From NCBI GenBank assembly GCA_018432315.1, contig JAHDLB010000025.1:186001-250000 (forward strand): a stretch of 64,000 nt of DNA. The letters are read 5' to 3'. Under the pieces are notes generated by a model. It worked only from the letters and a program-made list of their open reading frames with translations. It ran no database searches and was not told the origin of the DNA. Source of the DNA: Anaerolineae bacterium (GTDB lineage Bacteria; Chloroflexota; Anaerolineae; Aggregatilineales; Aggregatilineaceae). The number at the start of each line of letters is the position of its first letter. Position 1 is the stretch's first letter. Of the stretch, positions 31,449 to 39,086 are shown one piece after another. The translations under genes and the position numbers were made by a program.

Positions 31449-32453
31449 TCAGCCTGCCCGTTCGATCAGCCCCAGCAGTCCATCCGCGATCTGGGGGACG
31501 TGGTACGCCGCGAAAACCTCGTCGGCATCCAACCGGCGCGTGATCGCCGGATCGATGGCGGCCATGCCCTTGAACGCGCCCGCCACCGCGCAGGCAATCG
31601 CGCCGACGGTGTCCGCGTCGCCGGACAGGTTGGCCGCGTAGATCGCGGTCTGGCGCGGATCGCCATCCGCCATCGCCAGCACGCCAAACGCCGCGCCGAC
31701 CGTCTCCGGCACCGAGAGCGACGTGCCGATCTCGTCGTAGATCCGGCGCAGGCGGACCATGTCGTCGCCGCCACCCCGCGCGATGTCCACCGCCATCTGA
31801 ATCCGGCGCGCCACGGACGGCCCGAGCCACGTCCGGCCCTTCGACCGGCCCAGCTCCGCGCCCATGATCCCCGCCGCGATCACGCTGTCGAGCGTGGCGC
31901 CGTCCACCACCGCCACCGCGATCGCCGCGGCGACCGCGCACGCGCCGGAGATGGCGACGTTGGTGTTGTGGGTGGGCATGGACGCGATCTCGGCGTCGGC
32001 GACCGCGCCCAGCGGGTCGCCGGGATGCAGCAGGCCCACCGGCGAGACGCGCATCGGCGCGCCGTTGGTGTCGCCCCAGGTGCCGGTCGTGCGCGGGTCT
32101 TCGCCGCGCTTCAGCGCCTGGACGCCGCGCCGCGTGCTCGGCCCCACGTAGGGCGAGGTTTCGCCGCCAACGCGGTCGTACCACGTGATGATCGCCTCGA
32201 CGCTGGCCTCCAGCGTGACGCCGCCGTGCTCGATGAACGCCCGCGCCAGCGAGAACGCCTGCTCCGAATCGTCGGTGATGCGCCCCGCGGGCAGCCCGTG
32301 ATGGACCGGGTGATCCGCCGGGCCGGGCAGAAAGTCCGTGATCCAGCCGCCGTAAGCCTCCCACGTCTGGTCCGGGTCGAAATAGGCGGGCATTCCCCAG
32401 GCATCGCCCAGCGCCTGGCCGTACAGTCCGCCGAGAATCTTATCTTTCAACAA
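31449..32453 (-). CDS. ADP-ribosylglycohydrolase (DraG/ARH) family protein
   Basis: 334 residues from TTG 32453, chosen because AAGGGAG ends 8 bp upstream. The frame is open 25 codons further back, but that stretch runs into the terminator hairpin. GGLYGQALGDAWGMP, GRITDDSEQAFSLA (Mg-binding TDDS) and ANLSGDADTVGAIACAVAGA (GDxDTxG) are the family metal motifs. The family removes ADP-ribose from proteins or small molecules. Leading a nucleoside-catabolic operon, it may instead cleave ADP-ribose-like or nucleoside substrates. That is inference. It is first in the run continuing with PfkB, YjbQ and PsuG. Confidence 0.85.
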   Translation of the reverse strand: MLKDKILGGLYGQALGDAWGMPAYFDPDQTWEAYGGWITDFLPGPADHPVHHGLPAGRITDDSEQAFSLARAFIEHGGVTLEASVEAIITWYDRVGGETSPYVGPSTRRGVQALKRGEDPRTTGTWGDTNGAPMRVSPVGLLHPGDPLGAVADAEIASMPTHNTNVAISGACAVAAAIAVAVVDGATLDSVIAAGIMGAELGRSKGRTWLGPSVARRIQMAVDIARGGGDDMVRLRRIYDEIGTSLSVPETVGAAFGVLAMADGDPRQTAIYAANLSGDADTVGAIACAVAGAFKGMAAIDPAITRRLDADEVFAAYHVPQIADGLLGLIERAG

Positions 32454-32494
32454 CGCGATCGCTCCCTTACAGGTAAGACAAACAGGCACCAGCC

Positions 32495-32523
32495 GGAGGG
32501 GCGCCCGTTGAGGCACCCCCTCC
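32495..32523 (-). terminator. Terminator/attenuator hairpin between transporter and catabolic genes
   Basis: On the minus strand GGAGGGG-(G)-TGCC / GGCG-CCCCTCC with a 6-base loop, followed by GGCTGGTGCCTGTTTGTCTT. It lies 41 bp after the second permease and upstream of the TTG start of the glycohydrolase. Partial read-through would link the two gene sets. Confidence 0.55.
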
Positions 32524-32563
32524 GCCACATCTCAATTTCCGGCACAACCACGCCACCAGCCGC

Positions 32564-34003
32564 TCAGCCGGACGCCTCGCGCCGCTGGTGGCGCATCAGG
32601 TACTGGCCGCCCAGCGCCAGCCACAGCGCGATCCCGGCCACCAGCCCCAGGATGATCCCCAGGACGATCGACTGGTCCTTGAGCGACGTCGTGCGCAGGT
32701 ACAGGCCGAACAGCAGGCCCAGGTACAGCCACAGCGTCAGCGACGACGCGGCGGCGCTGGCGATCACCTGCCGCCCGATGCGCTCGACGTGAAGCATGAA
32801 CGGCAGGTTGATGCCGATCAGCGCCAGCGAGAAAGCGCCCACCGCCGCCCCGACCGGGTACGCCGTTTCGGGGCCATCGAACCCGTTCGGCGCGGCGAAC
32901 ATGCTCAGGCTGATGATCACACCGAACACGGCCAGCATCGCCAGGAACATGTGCAGCACGCTCAGCCGCTGGATCGCCTTCCAGAACACGGCGTCGAAGC
33001 CTTCGCCCTCCGCCGAGCGCAGCGTCCGCACGCGCGAGGTGAGCTGCGCTTGCAGCGCGTAGATCACCAGCGCCAGCACGGTCGCCAAAAACGGCAGCAT
33101 CTGCGGAAGCTGCGAAGGGATATTCAGCGAGCCGACCCGGTTCGAGAGCGCGTCGAAGAAGCCGAAGACGAGCGACGCGAACCCGGTCCCGACGGGATGC
33201 CCGCCGCCCAGGTACGGCGTCGCCAGGGCGATGAAGCCGCGCCCGGACGTCATATCGCGCTGGAAGAACGTGAGGTAGCCCATGCTCATGTGGATGCCGC
33301 CCAGTCCGGCGAAGACGCCGCTGATCACGAGCGCCAGGTACCGGATGCGCGTGACGCGGATGCCGACTGAGGCGGCGGCTTCGGGATTCTGGCCCACCGC
33401 GCGCAGGTGCGTGCCGGTCGGCGTGCGGTACATGAAGTACCACACCACCGCGATCGACAGGAACGCGATCCATGTCATCACGCTCTGGTTGTCGAAGATT
33501 CGGAAGAAGAACGAGATCACCGGAATGTCGCGCAGGAACTCCGGCAGTTGGATGAAGGGCATGCGCAGGCTCGCCAGGCTGCCTTTCGTGTTGCCGCGCT
33601 CGCCGGTCAGCTCGAACATGATCGCGATCGTCGCCGCCGAGCCGAGCACGTTGAGCGCGATGCCCGACAGGATCAGGTTGGCCTTCAGCTTGAGGTGGAA
33701 AAACGCCAGCAGCAGGGCCATCAGGATCGCCATCAATACGCCCATCACCATGCCCAGCCAGGGGCCGATGTCCGCGCCGGTCGACGCGCCGAACCAGTCC
33801 TGCGCGTAGGCGCTGAAGACCACGCCCGTGAAGGCCGACACCAGCATGGTGCCTTCCAGGCCGATGTTGATCACCCCGGCCCGATCAGAGATCAGCGCGC
33901 CCAGCGACGGCAGCAGAATCGGCGTCGTCACGCGGAGAATCGAGGCCAGAAAAGCCGAGCTGAAGATTCCCTGAAGGACGCTCTCGAACAGCGTGTTATC
34001 CAT
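32564..34003 (-). CDS. BMP-type nucleoside ABC transporter permease 2, with C-terminal membrane extension
   Basis: 479 residues against a usual 300-330. The conserved core is VTTPILLPSLGALISDRAGVI (family start), INIGLEGTMLVSAFTGVV, HLRAVGQNPEAAASVGIRVT (the EAA-like cytoplasmic loop) and FAGLGGIHMSMGYL. After the core, at about residue 330, comes TSRVRTLRSAEGEGFD and then four or five more hydrophobic segments (FLAMLAVFGVIISLSMFAA, GAFSLALIGINLPFML and others) not found in standard homologues. It overlaps permease 1 by 8 bp. Confidence 0.85.
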   Translation of the reverse strand: MDNTLFESVLQGIFSSAFLASILRVTTPILLPSLGALISDRAGVINIGLEGTMLVSAFTGVVFSAYAQDWFGASTGADIGPWLGMVMGVLMAILMALLLAFFHLKLKANLILSGIALNVLGSAATIAIMFELTGERGNTKGSLASLRMPFIQLPEFLRDIPVISFFFRIFDNQSVMTWIAFLSIAVVWYFMYRTPTGTHLRAVGQNPEAAASVGIRVTRIRYLALVISGVFAGLGGIHMSMGYLTFFQRDMTSGRGFIALATPYLGGGHPVGTGFASLVFGFFDALSNRVGSLNIPSQLPQMLPFLATVLALVIYALQAQLTSRVRTLRSAEGEGFDAVFWKAIQRLSVLHMFLAMLAVFGVIISLSMFAAPNGFDGPETAYPVGAAVGAFSLALIGINLPFMLHVERIGRQVIASAAASSLTLWLYLGLLFGLYLRTTSLKDQSIVLGIILGLVAGIALWLALGGQYLMRHQRREASG

Positions 34004-36116
34004 GTGCGACCTCCTGCGCGCTGGCCGTCAGGCCACCTGCTTCACCGCTGCCGTCGTCCAGTTCAATGGTCCCCCGGCGCGTGATGCGGCGCTGGCGGAA
34101 GAACGCGACCAGGGCATCCGCCGTGATCAGCAGGATGACGACCGCCTGGATAATACGAACCACTTCGGAGCTGACGTTGGCGTCGCGCTCCATCACCTGC
34201 GCGCCGGTGCGCAGATAGGCGTACAACAGGCCGGTGAACGGCACCACCAGCGGGTTGTTGCGCGCCAGCAGCGCCACGACGACGCCTTCGAAGCCCAGCC
34301 CCAACGAGATGTTGAGGATCAGGCGGCGGTGAATGCCCATCGCCAGGTGCGCCCCGGCCAGCCCGGCCACCGCCCCGCTGATCGCCATCGCCAGCATGAT
34401 CGTGCGCTTGCTGTTGACGCCGCCGAAGTTGGCGAACTTGATGTTCGCGCCGATCATGCGAATCTCGTACCCCAGCGGCGTGCGCTGGATGAGCACCCAG
34501 GTGATCAACACCAGGATGATCAGCAGGTAGACGGCAATAGTCACCTGGTCGCCCGCCACGTCGATGATCGGCGTCAGCAGGCCGTTCGACGCGAACCAGT
34601 CCGACGTGGTAAACCCGGCGTCGGGCGGCTGGAGCTGCTCGGTGATGACCATCTCGTAAAACCGCGCCGCGACGGTGTTGAGCATCAGGGTCGAAACCAG
34701 CTCGTTCGCGCCCAGGTAAGCTTTCAGCACGCCGGGCACCAGCCCCCACAAGAACCCCGCCGTCGCCGCCGACAGCAGCGCCACCGGCACCAGCAGGATC
34801 TTGGGCAAATCGCCGAACGCCAGGACCAGCGCCCCCGCCGCCAGCGCGCCAAAGTAAAGCTGGCCGTCCGCGCCCAGGCTGAACTGCTCGGCGCGGAACA
34901 CGATCGCAATCGCCAGCCCCAGCATGATGAGCGTCAGCGCGTCGCGCATCCAGATCACCCAGCGGTTCTGGCGGCTCAGCGGCCCCAGCAGGAACGTCTC
35001 GTAGGCGTCCGCCGTCTGCGAGACGGTCTCGCTGATGCGCATCGAGGTTGTCAGCGGCTCGGGCTGCGTCCGCACGGTGTAGATGCCGCTGGCGGGCAGG
35101 GTGAAGCCCTCGATGATCGCGTCGCGCTCGCTGTTGAGGTTGGGCCGGTACGCCGCGACCTGTTCGGCGGTCGAGCCGGTGCTCTCGGCCAGCACGGCGC
35201 CATCCGGCCCCACCAGCGCCACTTCAAGATCGACCGCGACGTTCGAGCGGGCCGCGTACGACAGCACGCTGATCACGTCGCCCCGGCTGCCCGCGAAGCG
35301 GTACGCGGCCTCGGTGATCGGATCGCTGGCGTTGGGCGCGTTGAACGTCGCGCCGACCGGGGCGTTATATGCCATGTCGACCGGCGACTCGCCGCCCTCC
35401 GACACGACGACGACCGTCGCCTCGCCGCGCGCGTCGGAGTCGGGATTCTCCATGCGCGCCACGACCGAGTACGTCCCATCGGCGGGCAGCACGAAGCTCT
35501 CGATCACCGCGTCGTTTTCCGTCTTCAGATAGCGCCGGAAGGTGCGAAGCTGTTCCTCGGTGGCGCCGGACGCTTCGGCCAGCACCTCGTCGTTGGCATC
35601 CAGCAGGGCCACCGCCATATCCAGGTCGGCGTTGCGGTCCTCGACGTAGGCCAGCACGGCGATCTCGTCGCCTTCGCGGCCCACGAACTGGTACGACACT
35701 TCCTTGACCGGCTCGTCGACGTTCGGATTGTTGAACAACTCGGTCATCCGGTCGCCATAGCCCATGTCGATCAACGGCTCGGCGTCGCTCACCACCTGGA
35801 CCCGGAACTCGCCCTGAACGTATTTGTTCGCCGCGTCGAGGAAGAAGACCGCCGTCACGAGGCCGCCCAGCAGCAGGGCGAAGATCACGGTCAGGATCAC
35901 GCGCAGCGCATCCCAGCGCAGCTCGACCACGAACAGCAGCACGCAGAAGCCGATCAGCGCGTTGACGATGATCAGGCTCACATAGTTGGGCGCGTTGGTC
36001 ATGGTTTCCCACGAGCCGCCGAACACCCGGTAGGTGATGAAGAACATCACCCCCAGCCCAATCAACACGCTGAATGCGATCAGCGGGAGATGCCGGGAAA
36101 AGTGTCTCTGGTTCAT
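33996..36116 (-). CDS. BMP-type nucleoside ABC transporter permease 1 with inserted tandem beta-sandwich domain
   Basis: 706 residues, about twice the usual size. Three membrane helices lie within residues 10-95. Residues about 95-385 are a hydrophilic, presumably extracytoplasmic block of two 130-residue repeats (117-246 and 247-376): EVSYQFVGREGDEIAVLAY matches EAAYRFAGSRGDVISVLSY, and DAVIESFVLPADGTYSV matches DAIIEGFTLPASGIYTV. These resemble pre-peptidase C-terminal-like sandwiches. The normal permease core follows: LGADGQLYFGALAAG, LGANELVSTLMLN, IRMIGANIKFANFGGV. The stop overlaps permease 2 and the start overlaps the ATPase (4 bp). Confidence 0.87.
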   Translation of the reverse strand: MNQRHFSRHLPLIAFSVLIGLGVMFFITYRVFGGSWETMTNAPNYVSLIIVNALIGFCVLLFVVELRWDALRVILTVIFALLLGGLVTAVFFLDAANKYVQGEFRVQVVSDAEPLIDMGYGDRMTELFNNPNVDEPVKEVSYQFVGREGDEIAVLAYVEDRNADLDMAVALLDANDEVLAEASGATEEQLRTFRRYLKTENDAVIESFVLPADGTYSVVARMENPDSDARGEATVVVVSEGGESPVDMAYNAPVGATFNAPNASDPITEAAYRFAGSRGDVISVLSYAARSNVAVDLEVALVGPDGAVLAESTGSTAEQVAAYRPNLNSERDAIIEGFTLPASGIYTVRTQPEPLTTSMRISETVSQTADAYETFLLGPLSRQNRWVIWMRDALTLIMLGLAIAIVFRAEQFSLGADGQLYFGALAAGALVLAFGDLPKILLVPVALLSAATAGFLWGLVPGVLKAYLGANELVSTLMLNTVAARFYEMVITEQLQPPDAGFTTSDWFASNGLLTPIIDVAGDQVTIAVYLLIILVLITWVLIQRTPLGYEIRMIGANIKFANFGGVNSKRTIMLAMAISGAVAGLAGAHLAMGIHRRLILNISLGLGFEGVVVALLARNNPLVVPFTGLLYAYLRTGAQVMERDANVSSEVVRIIQAVVILLITADALVAFFRQRRITRRGTIELDDGSGEAGGLTASAQEVAHG

Positions 36117-37660
36117 TGGTAGCGCTCCATTTCCTCGGCAGGCTGGCGCTCGGCCCCCAGCATGTACAACCCTAACTGCTGCTCGGTGAGGTCCGGCGTG
36201 TTGGGGAAGATGGCGACGATCTCGCCGTTGTACATCACCATGATCCGGTCCGAGAGCTTCATCACCTCCTGGAGATCAGCCGAGATGAGCAAGATCGCCA
36301 GCCCGTTGGTGCGCTGGTCGACAAGTTGCTGGTGAATGTACTCGATCGCGCCGATGTCCACGCCGCGCGTGGGCTGGGCCGCGATCAGCAGGCGCGGGTC
36401 CGCCGACAGCTCGCGGGCCACGACCACCTTTTGCATGTTGCCGCCGGACAGCGATCCGACCGGCAGGTCGGCGCTGGGGGCGAGGATGTCGAACTGCTGG
36501 ACCAGCGCCTGCCCGTTGTCGCGAATCGCCGCCAGGTCGAGCAGGCCCATGCGAGTGAAGGGCGGGCGATAATAGCGGTCGACGATCAGGTTGTCGCCGA
36601 TGGTCGCCATGACGGCGACGCCGTTCGTCAGGCGGTCTTCGGGGATGTGCGCCACGCGCGCCTCGCGCACCTTGCGCGGCCCGTGGCCCAGTACCGACAC
36701 GCCATCGACGTAGGCTTCGCCGCTGGTCGCCGCGCGCAGGCCGGTCAGCACTTCGGCCAGTTCGGTCTGCCCGTTGCCTTCCACCCCGGCGATGCCCAGG
36801 ATTTCCGATTCGTAAGCCGTGAAGGTCGCGTCGTGCAGCAGCGTGCGGCCCGTCTCGTTGATGAACGTCAGGTTGCGCGCTTCGAGGACGGGCTTGCCGC
36901 GCCGGACCGGCGGCTTTTCGACCTGCATGAAGACCTCGCGCCCGACCATCATCCGCGCCAGTTCGGCCTCGTTGGTCTCGGACGTGTTGACCGTCCCCAC
37001 CCGGCGGGCATCGCGCATGACGGTCACCCGGTCCGAGATCGCCATCACTTCGCGCAGCTTGTGCGTGATGAAGATCACGGTCTTGCCCTCGGACACCAGG
37101 TTGCGCACGGCTTTGAACAGGTCATCGGTTTCGCGCGGGGTGAGCACGGCGGTCGGCTCGTCCAGGATCAGGATCTCGGCGCCGCGATACAGCGCCTTGA
37201 GGATTTCGACCCGCTGGCGCATCCCGACCGGCACCGTGTCCACGCGCGCGTTCGGCTCGACGTACAGGCCGTACTGCTGCGAGAGCATTTCCGTGTCGCG
37301 AATGGCCGTCTGGCGGTTGATGGTGATGCCCTGGTGAATGGTCGGCTCGCGGCCCAGCACGATGTTCTCGGCCACGGTGAACGCGTCGACCAGCATGAAG
37401 TTCTGGTGCACCATGCCAATCCCCATGTCGATCGCCGCCTGCGGGCTGGCGATCGTCACGGGCTGGCCGCGCAGGTGAATTTCGCCGGACGTGGGATGCT
37501 CGAGTCCGTAGAGAATCTTCATGAGCGTGCTCTTGCCCGCCCCGTTCTCGCCGACCAGCGCGTGAATCTCGCCTGCCTCGACCGACAGGCTGACGTGATC
37601 GTTCGCCAGCACGCCGTTCGGATATATCTTAACAATATCGACTGCTTCGATAAGGGCCAT
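36113..37660 (-). CDS. BMP-type nucleoside ABC transporter duplex ATPase
   Basis: 515 residues from ATG 37660, with GGGGATT upstream. The first half has Walker A LVGENGAGKSTLMKILYG, a degenerate signature (VPVGMRQRVEILKAL) and Walker B EILILDEPTAVLTP. The second half has a degenerate Walker A, IAGVEGNGQTELAEVL, without Lys, LSGGNMQKVVVAREL, and LLIAAQPTRGVDIGA with Gln in place of the Walker B Glu. This asymmetric pattern is standard for the RbsA/NupA-like branch importing nucleosides. It energises the two permeases. A terminator-like hairpin separates it from the binding-protein gene. Confidence 0.93.
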   Translation of the reverse strand: MALIEAVDIVKIYPNGVLANDHVSLSVEAGEIHALVGENGAGKSTLMKILYGLEHPTSGEIHLRGQPVTIASPQAAIDMGIGMVHQNFMLVDAFTVAENIVLGREPTIHQGITINRQTAIRDTEMLSQQYGLYVEPNARVDTVPVGMRQRVEILKALYRGAEILILDEPTAVLTPRETDDLFKAVRNLVSEGKTVIFITHKLREVMAISDRVTVMRDARRVGTVNTSETNEAELARMMVGREVFMQVEKPPVRRGKPVLEARNLTFINETGRTLLHDATFTAYESEILGIAGVEGNGQTELAEVLTGLRAATSGEAYVDGVSVLGHGPRKVREARVAHIPEDRLTNGVAVMATIGDNLIVDRYYRPPFTRMGLLDLAAIRDNGQALVQQFDILAPSADLPVGSLSGGNMQKVVVARELSADPRLLIAAQPTRGVDIGAIEYIHQQLVDQRTNGLAILLISADLQEVMKLSDRIMVMYNGEIVAIFPNTPDLTEQQLGLYMLGAERQPAEEMERYQ

Positions 37661-37683
37661 AAAAAATCCCCCACACATGCCCG

Positions 37684-37715
37684 TAAAAATATGGGGCGAG
37701 CAGATGCTCACCCCA
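37684..37715 (-). terminator. Intra-operon terminator after the binding-protein gene
   Basis: On the minus strand TGGGG-T-GAGCA / TGCTC-G-CCCCA with a 2-base loop as drawn, followed by TATTTTTA. It lies 25 bp after the binding-protein stop and 24 bp before the ATPase start. Partial termination here would yield more binding protein than transporter. Confidence 0.8.
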
Positions 37716-37739
37716 GTCGTGCTGCCGACGACGCTCGAC

Positions 37740-38891
37740 TTACTCGAGGTACATCGACGGATCGAACTCAGTTTCCGGCATTTCGTTGCACGGCACGCCC
37801 ACCGGGACCGCGCCTTCACCGTAGGCGGTGTTGACGGTGATCTCGCCGTTGAGGACGGCCTCTTCCGCCGCGTCAACCAGGTCGAGGATCGCTTCGGGGG
37901 TGTTGTCGTAGTAAATGTCGTTGCGGGCCAGGCCCACGCCGCCTTCGGCAATACCGATCGCTTCCACCTCACCATAGGGCAGCTCGCCCTGCAGGTGCAG
38001 GTCGACAGCGCGGTACAGCGAGTTGTCGACGTTCTTCATCATGCTGGTCAGGATACGAGCGGCCTGATCGGGATAGGTTTCCTGGATGATGGTCGCCTGG
38101 TCGGAATCGACGCCGATCGCATAGCGGCCCTGTTCCTCGGCAGCCTCGAACACACCGTTACCGGTCTGGCCGGCGATCTGGAACACGATATCGGCCTGCT
38201 GCTCGTACATCGCCAGGGCGATTTCCTTGCCCTTGGGCGCGTCGAACCAGCCGCCCGCGTACTGGACCAGCGTGCGCACGTCCGGGTTCACCAGGCAGGC
38301 GCCCTGCTCGTAGCCCACGATGAAGTCGTTGATCACGCCGATGTCCTGGCCGCCCAGCGCGCCGATCACAGCTTCGGGGTTCATGCCCTCGATGTCGGCG
38401 GTGGTCATCGCCCCGGCGTAAACGCCCGCCAGGAACGAGCCTTCGTTCTGCTTGTAGATCACGGAGTAGACGTTGGTGCAGCCCTCGACGCAGAACGCCT
38501 CATCGTCGTAGGGCACGCCCTGGTCGTACATCACATAGAACTTGTCCGGATACAGGTGCGAGCGCGCCGCCAGGAATTCGGCCATCTGCCAGGTGCCGGT
38601 GATCAACATGTCGTAGTTGTCCACGTCACCCATGGCATCGCCCAGGCCCGGCTCCCAGGCCGCCTCGTCGGTGCCCAGCTCGATCGTGTTGATCTCGACG
38701 TTGTAGCCTTCGTCCATCAGGCGGTCCATGCCCCGCTGGGCCGAGTCGAAGAACGATTGGTCACCCAGGTTCCCGTTGATCACCAGGGTGATCCGCAGCG
38801 GATCGTCCTGGGCAGTGGTTGAGGGGACACCCACGACCAGGGCAACCATTGCCAGAACCAGCATCAACCCAAACACTTTGGTACGCGACAT
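37740..38891 (-). CDS. BMP-family nucleoside-binding protein
   Basis: 383 residues from ATG 38891, with GGAGAG upstream. The signal peptide is KVFGLMLVLAMVALVVGVPSTTAQ, with no Cys after it. The usual lipobox of BMP lipoproteins is therefore absent and the protein should be released or held another way. VINGNLGDQSFFDSAQRGMD is the family opening (normally GxxxDxSFN). NVYSVIYKQNEGSFLAGVYAG, VIGALGGQDIGVINDFIVGY and ADIVFQIAGQTGNGVFEAAEEQ are typical. It captures nucleosides for the permeases. It is the first gene of the import operon. Confidence 0.92.
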   Translation of the reverse strand: MSRTKVFGLMLVLAMVALVVGVPSTTAQDDPLRITLVINGNLGDQSFFDSAQRGMDRLMDEGYNVEINTIELGTDEAAWEPGLGDAMGDVDNYDMLITGTWQMAEFLAARSHLYPDKFYVMYDQGVPYDDEAFCVEGCTNVYSVIYKQNEGSFLAGVYAGAMTTADIEGMNPEAVIGALGGQDIGVINDFIVGYEQGACLVNPDVRTLVQYAGGWFDAPKGKEIALAMYEQQADIVFQIAGQTGNGVFEAAEEQGRYAIGVDSDQATIIQETYPDQAARILTSMMKNVDNSLYRAVDLHLQGELPYGEVEAIGIAEGGVGLARNDIYYDNTPEAILDLVDAAEEAVLNGEITVNTAYGEGAVPVGVPCNEMPETEFDPSMYLE

Positions 38892-38944
38892 TCTTTTTTC
38901 TCTCCTAACTACGGTGCTAAATTTGTTCCCCAAATGTATAGAGA

Positions 38945-38973
38945 ACTATAACCTGAGAGCGATTCGGCGTCAA
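38945..38973 (-). promoter_or_regulatory. Sigma70-type promoter of the nucleoside import operon
   Basis: On the minus strand TTGACG (38968-38973), a 17-bp spacer and TATAGT (38945-38950), about 54 bp before ATG 38891. Confidence 0.75.
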
Positions 38974-39003
38974 CCTGATGCGCCGGGCCGCGCCAGGGTG
39001 ACG
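38968..39003. promoter_or_regulatory. Long inverted repeat between divergent nucleoside promoters
   Basis: CGTCAACCTG (38968-38977) and CAGGGTGACG (38994-39003) are inverted repeats matching at 9 of 10 positions, 16 bp apart. The left arm covers the -35 of the import-operon promoter, and the right arm ends 3 bp before the -35 of the divergent nucleoside-hydrolase promoter. One regulator could control both directions. Confidence 0.6.
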
Positions 39004-39006
39004 TTC

Positions 39007-39036
39007 TTGCTCACCCTCCGCGAAAAATGGTACACT
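39007..39036 (+). promoter_or_regulatory. Promoter for the divergent nucleoside hydrolase
   Basis: TTGCTC (39007-39012), an 18-bp spacer and TACACT (39031-39036). It supports GTG 39087 as start, with AAAGGTGA upstream. Confidence 0.55.
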
Positions 39037-39086
39037 GCCCGGCGTGCAAATCGGCTGTAGGCTGTCCCCAGAAAGGTGAAACGACC

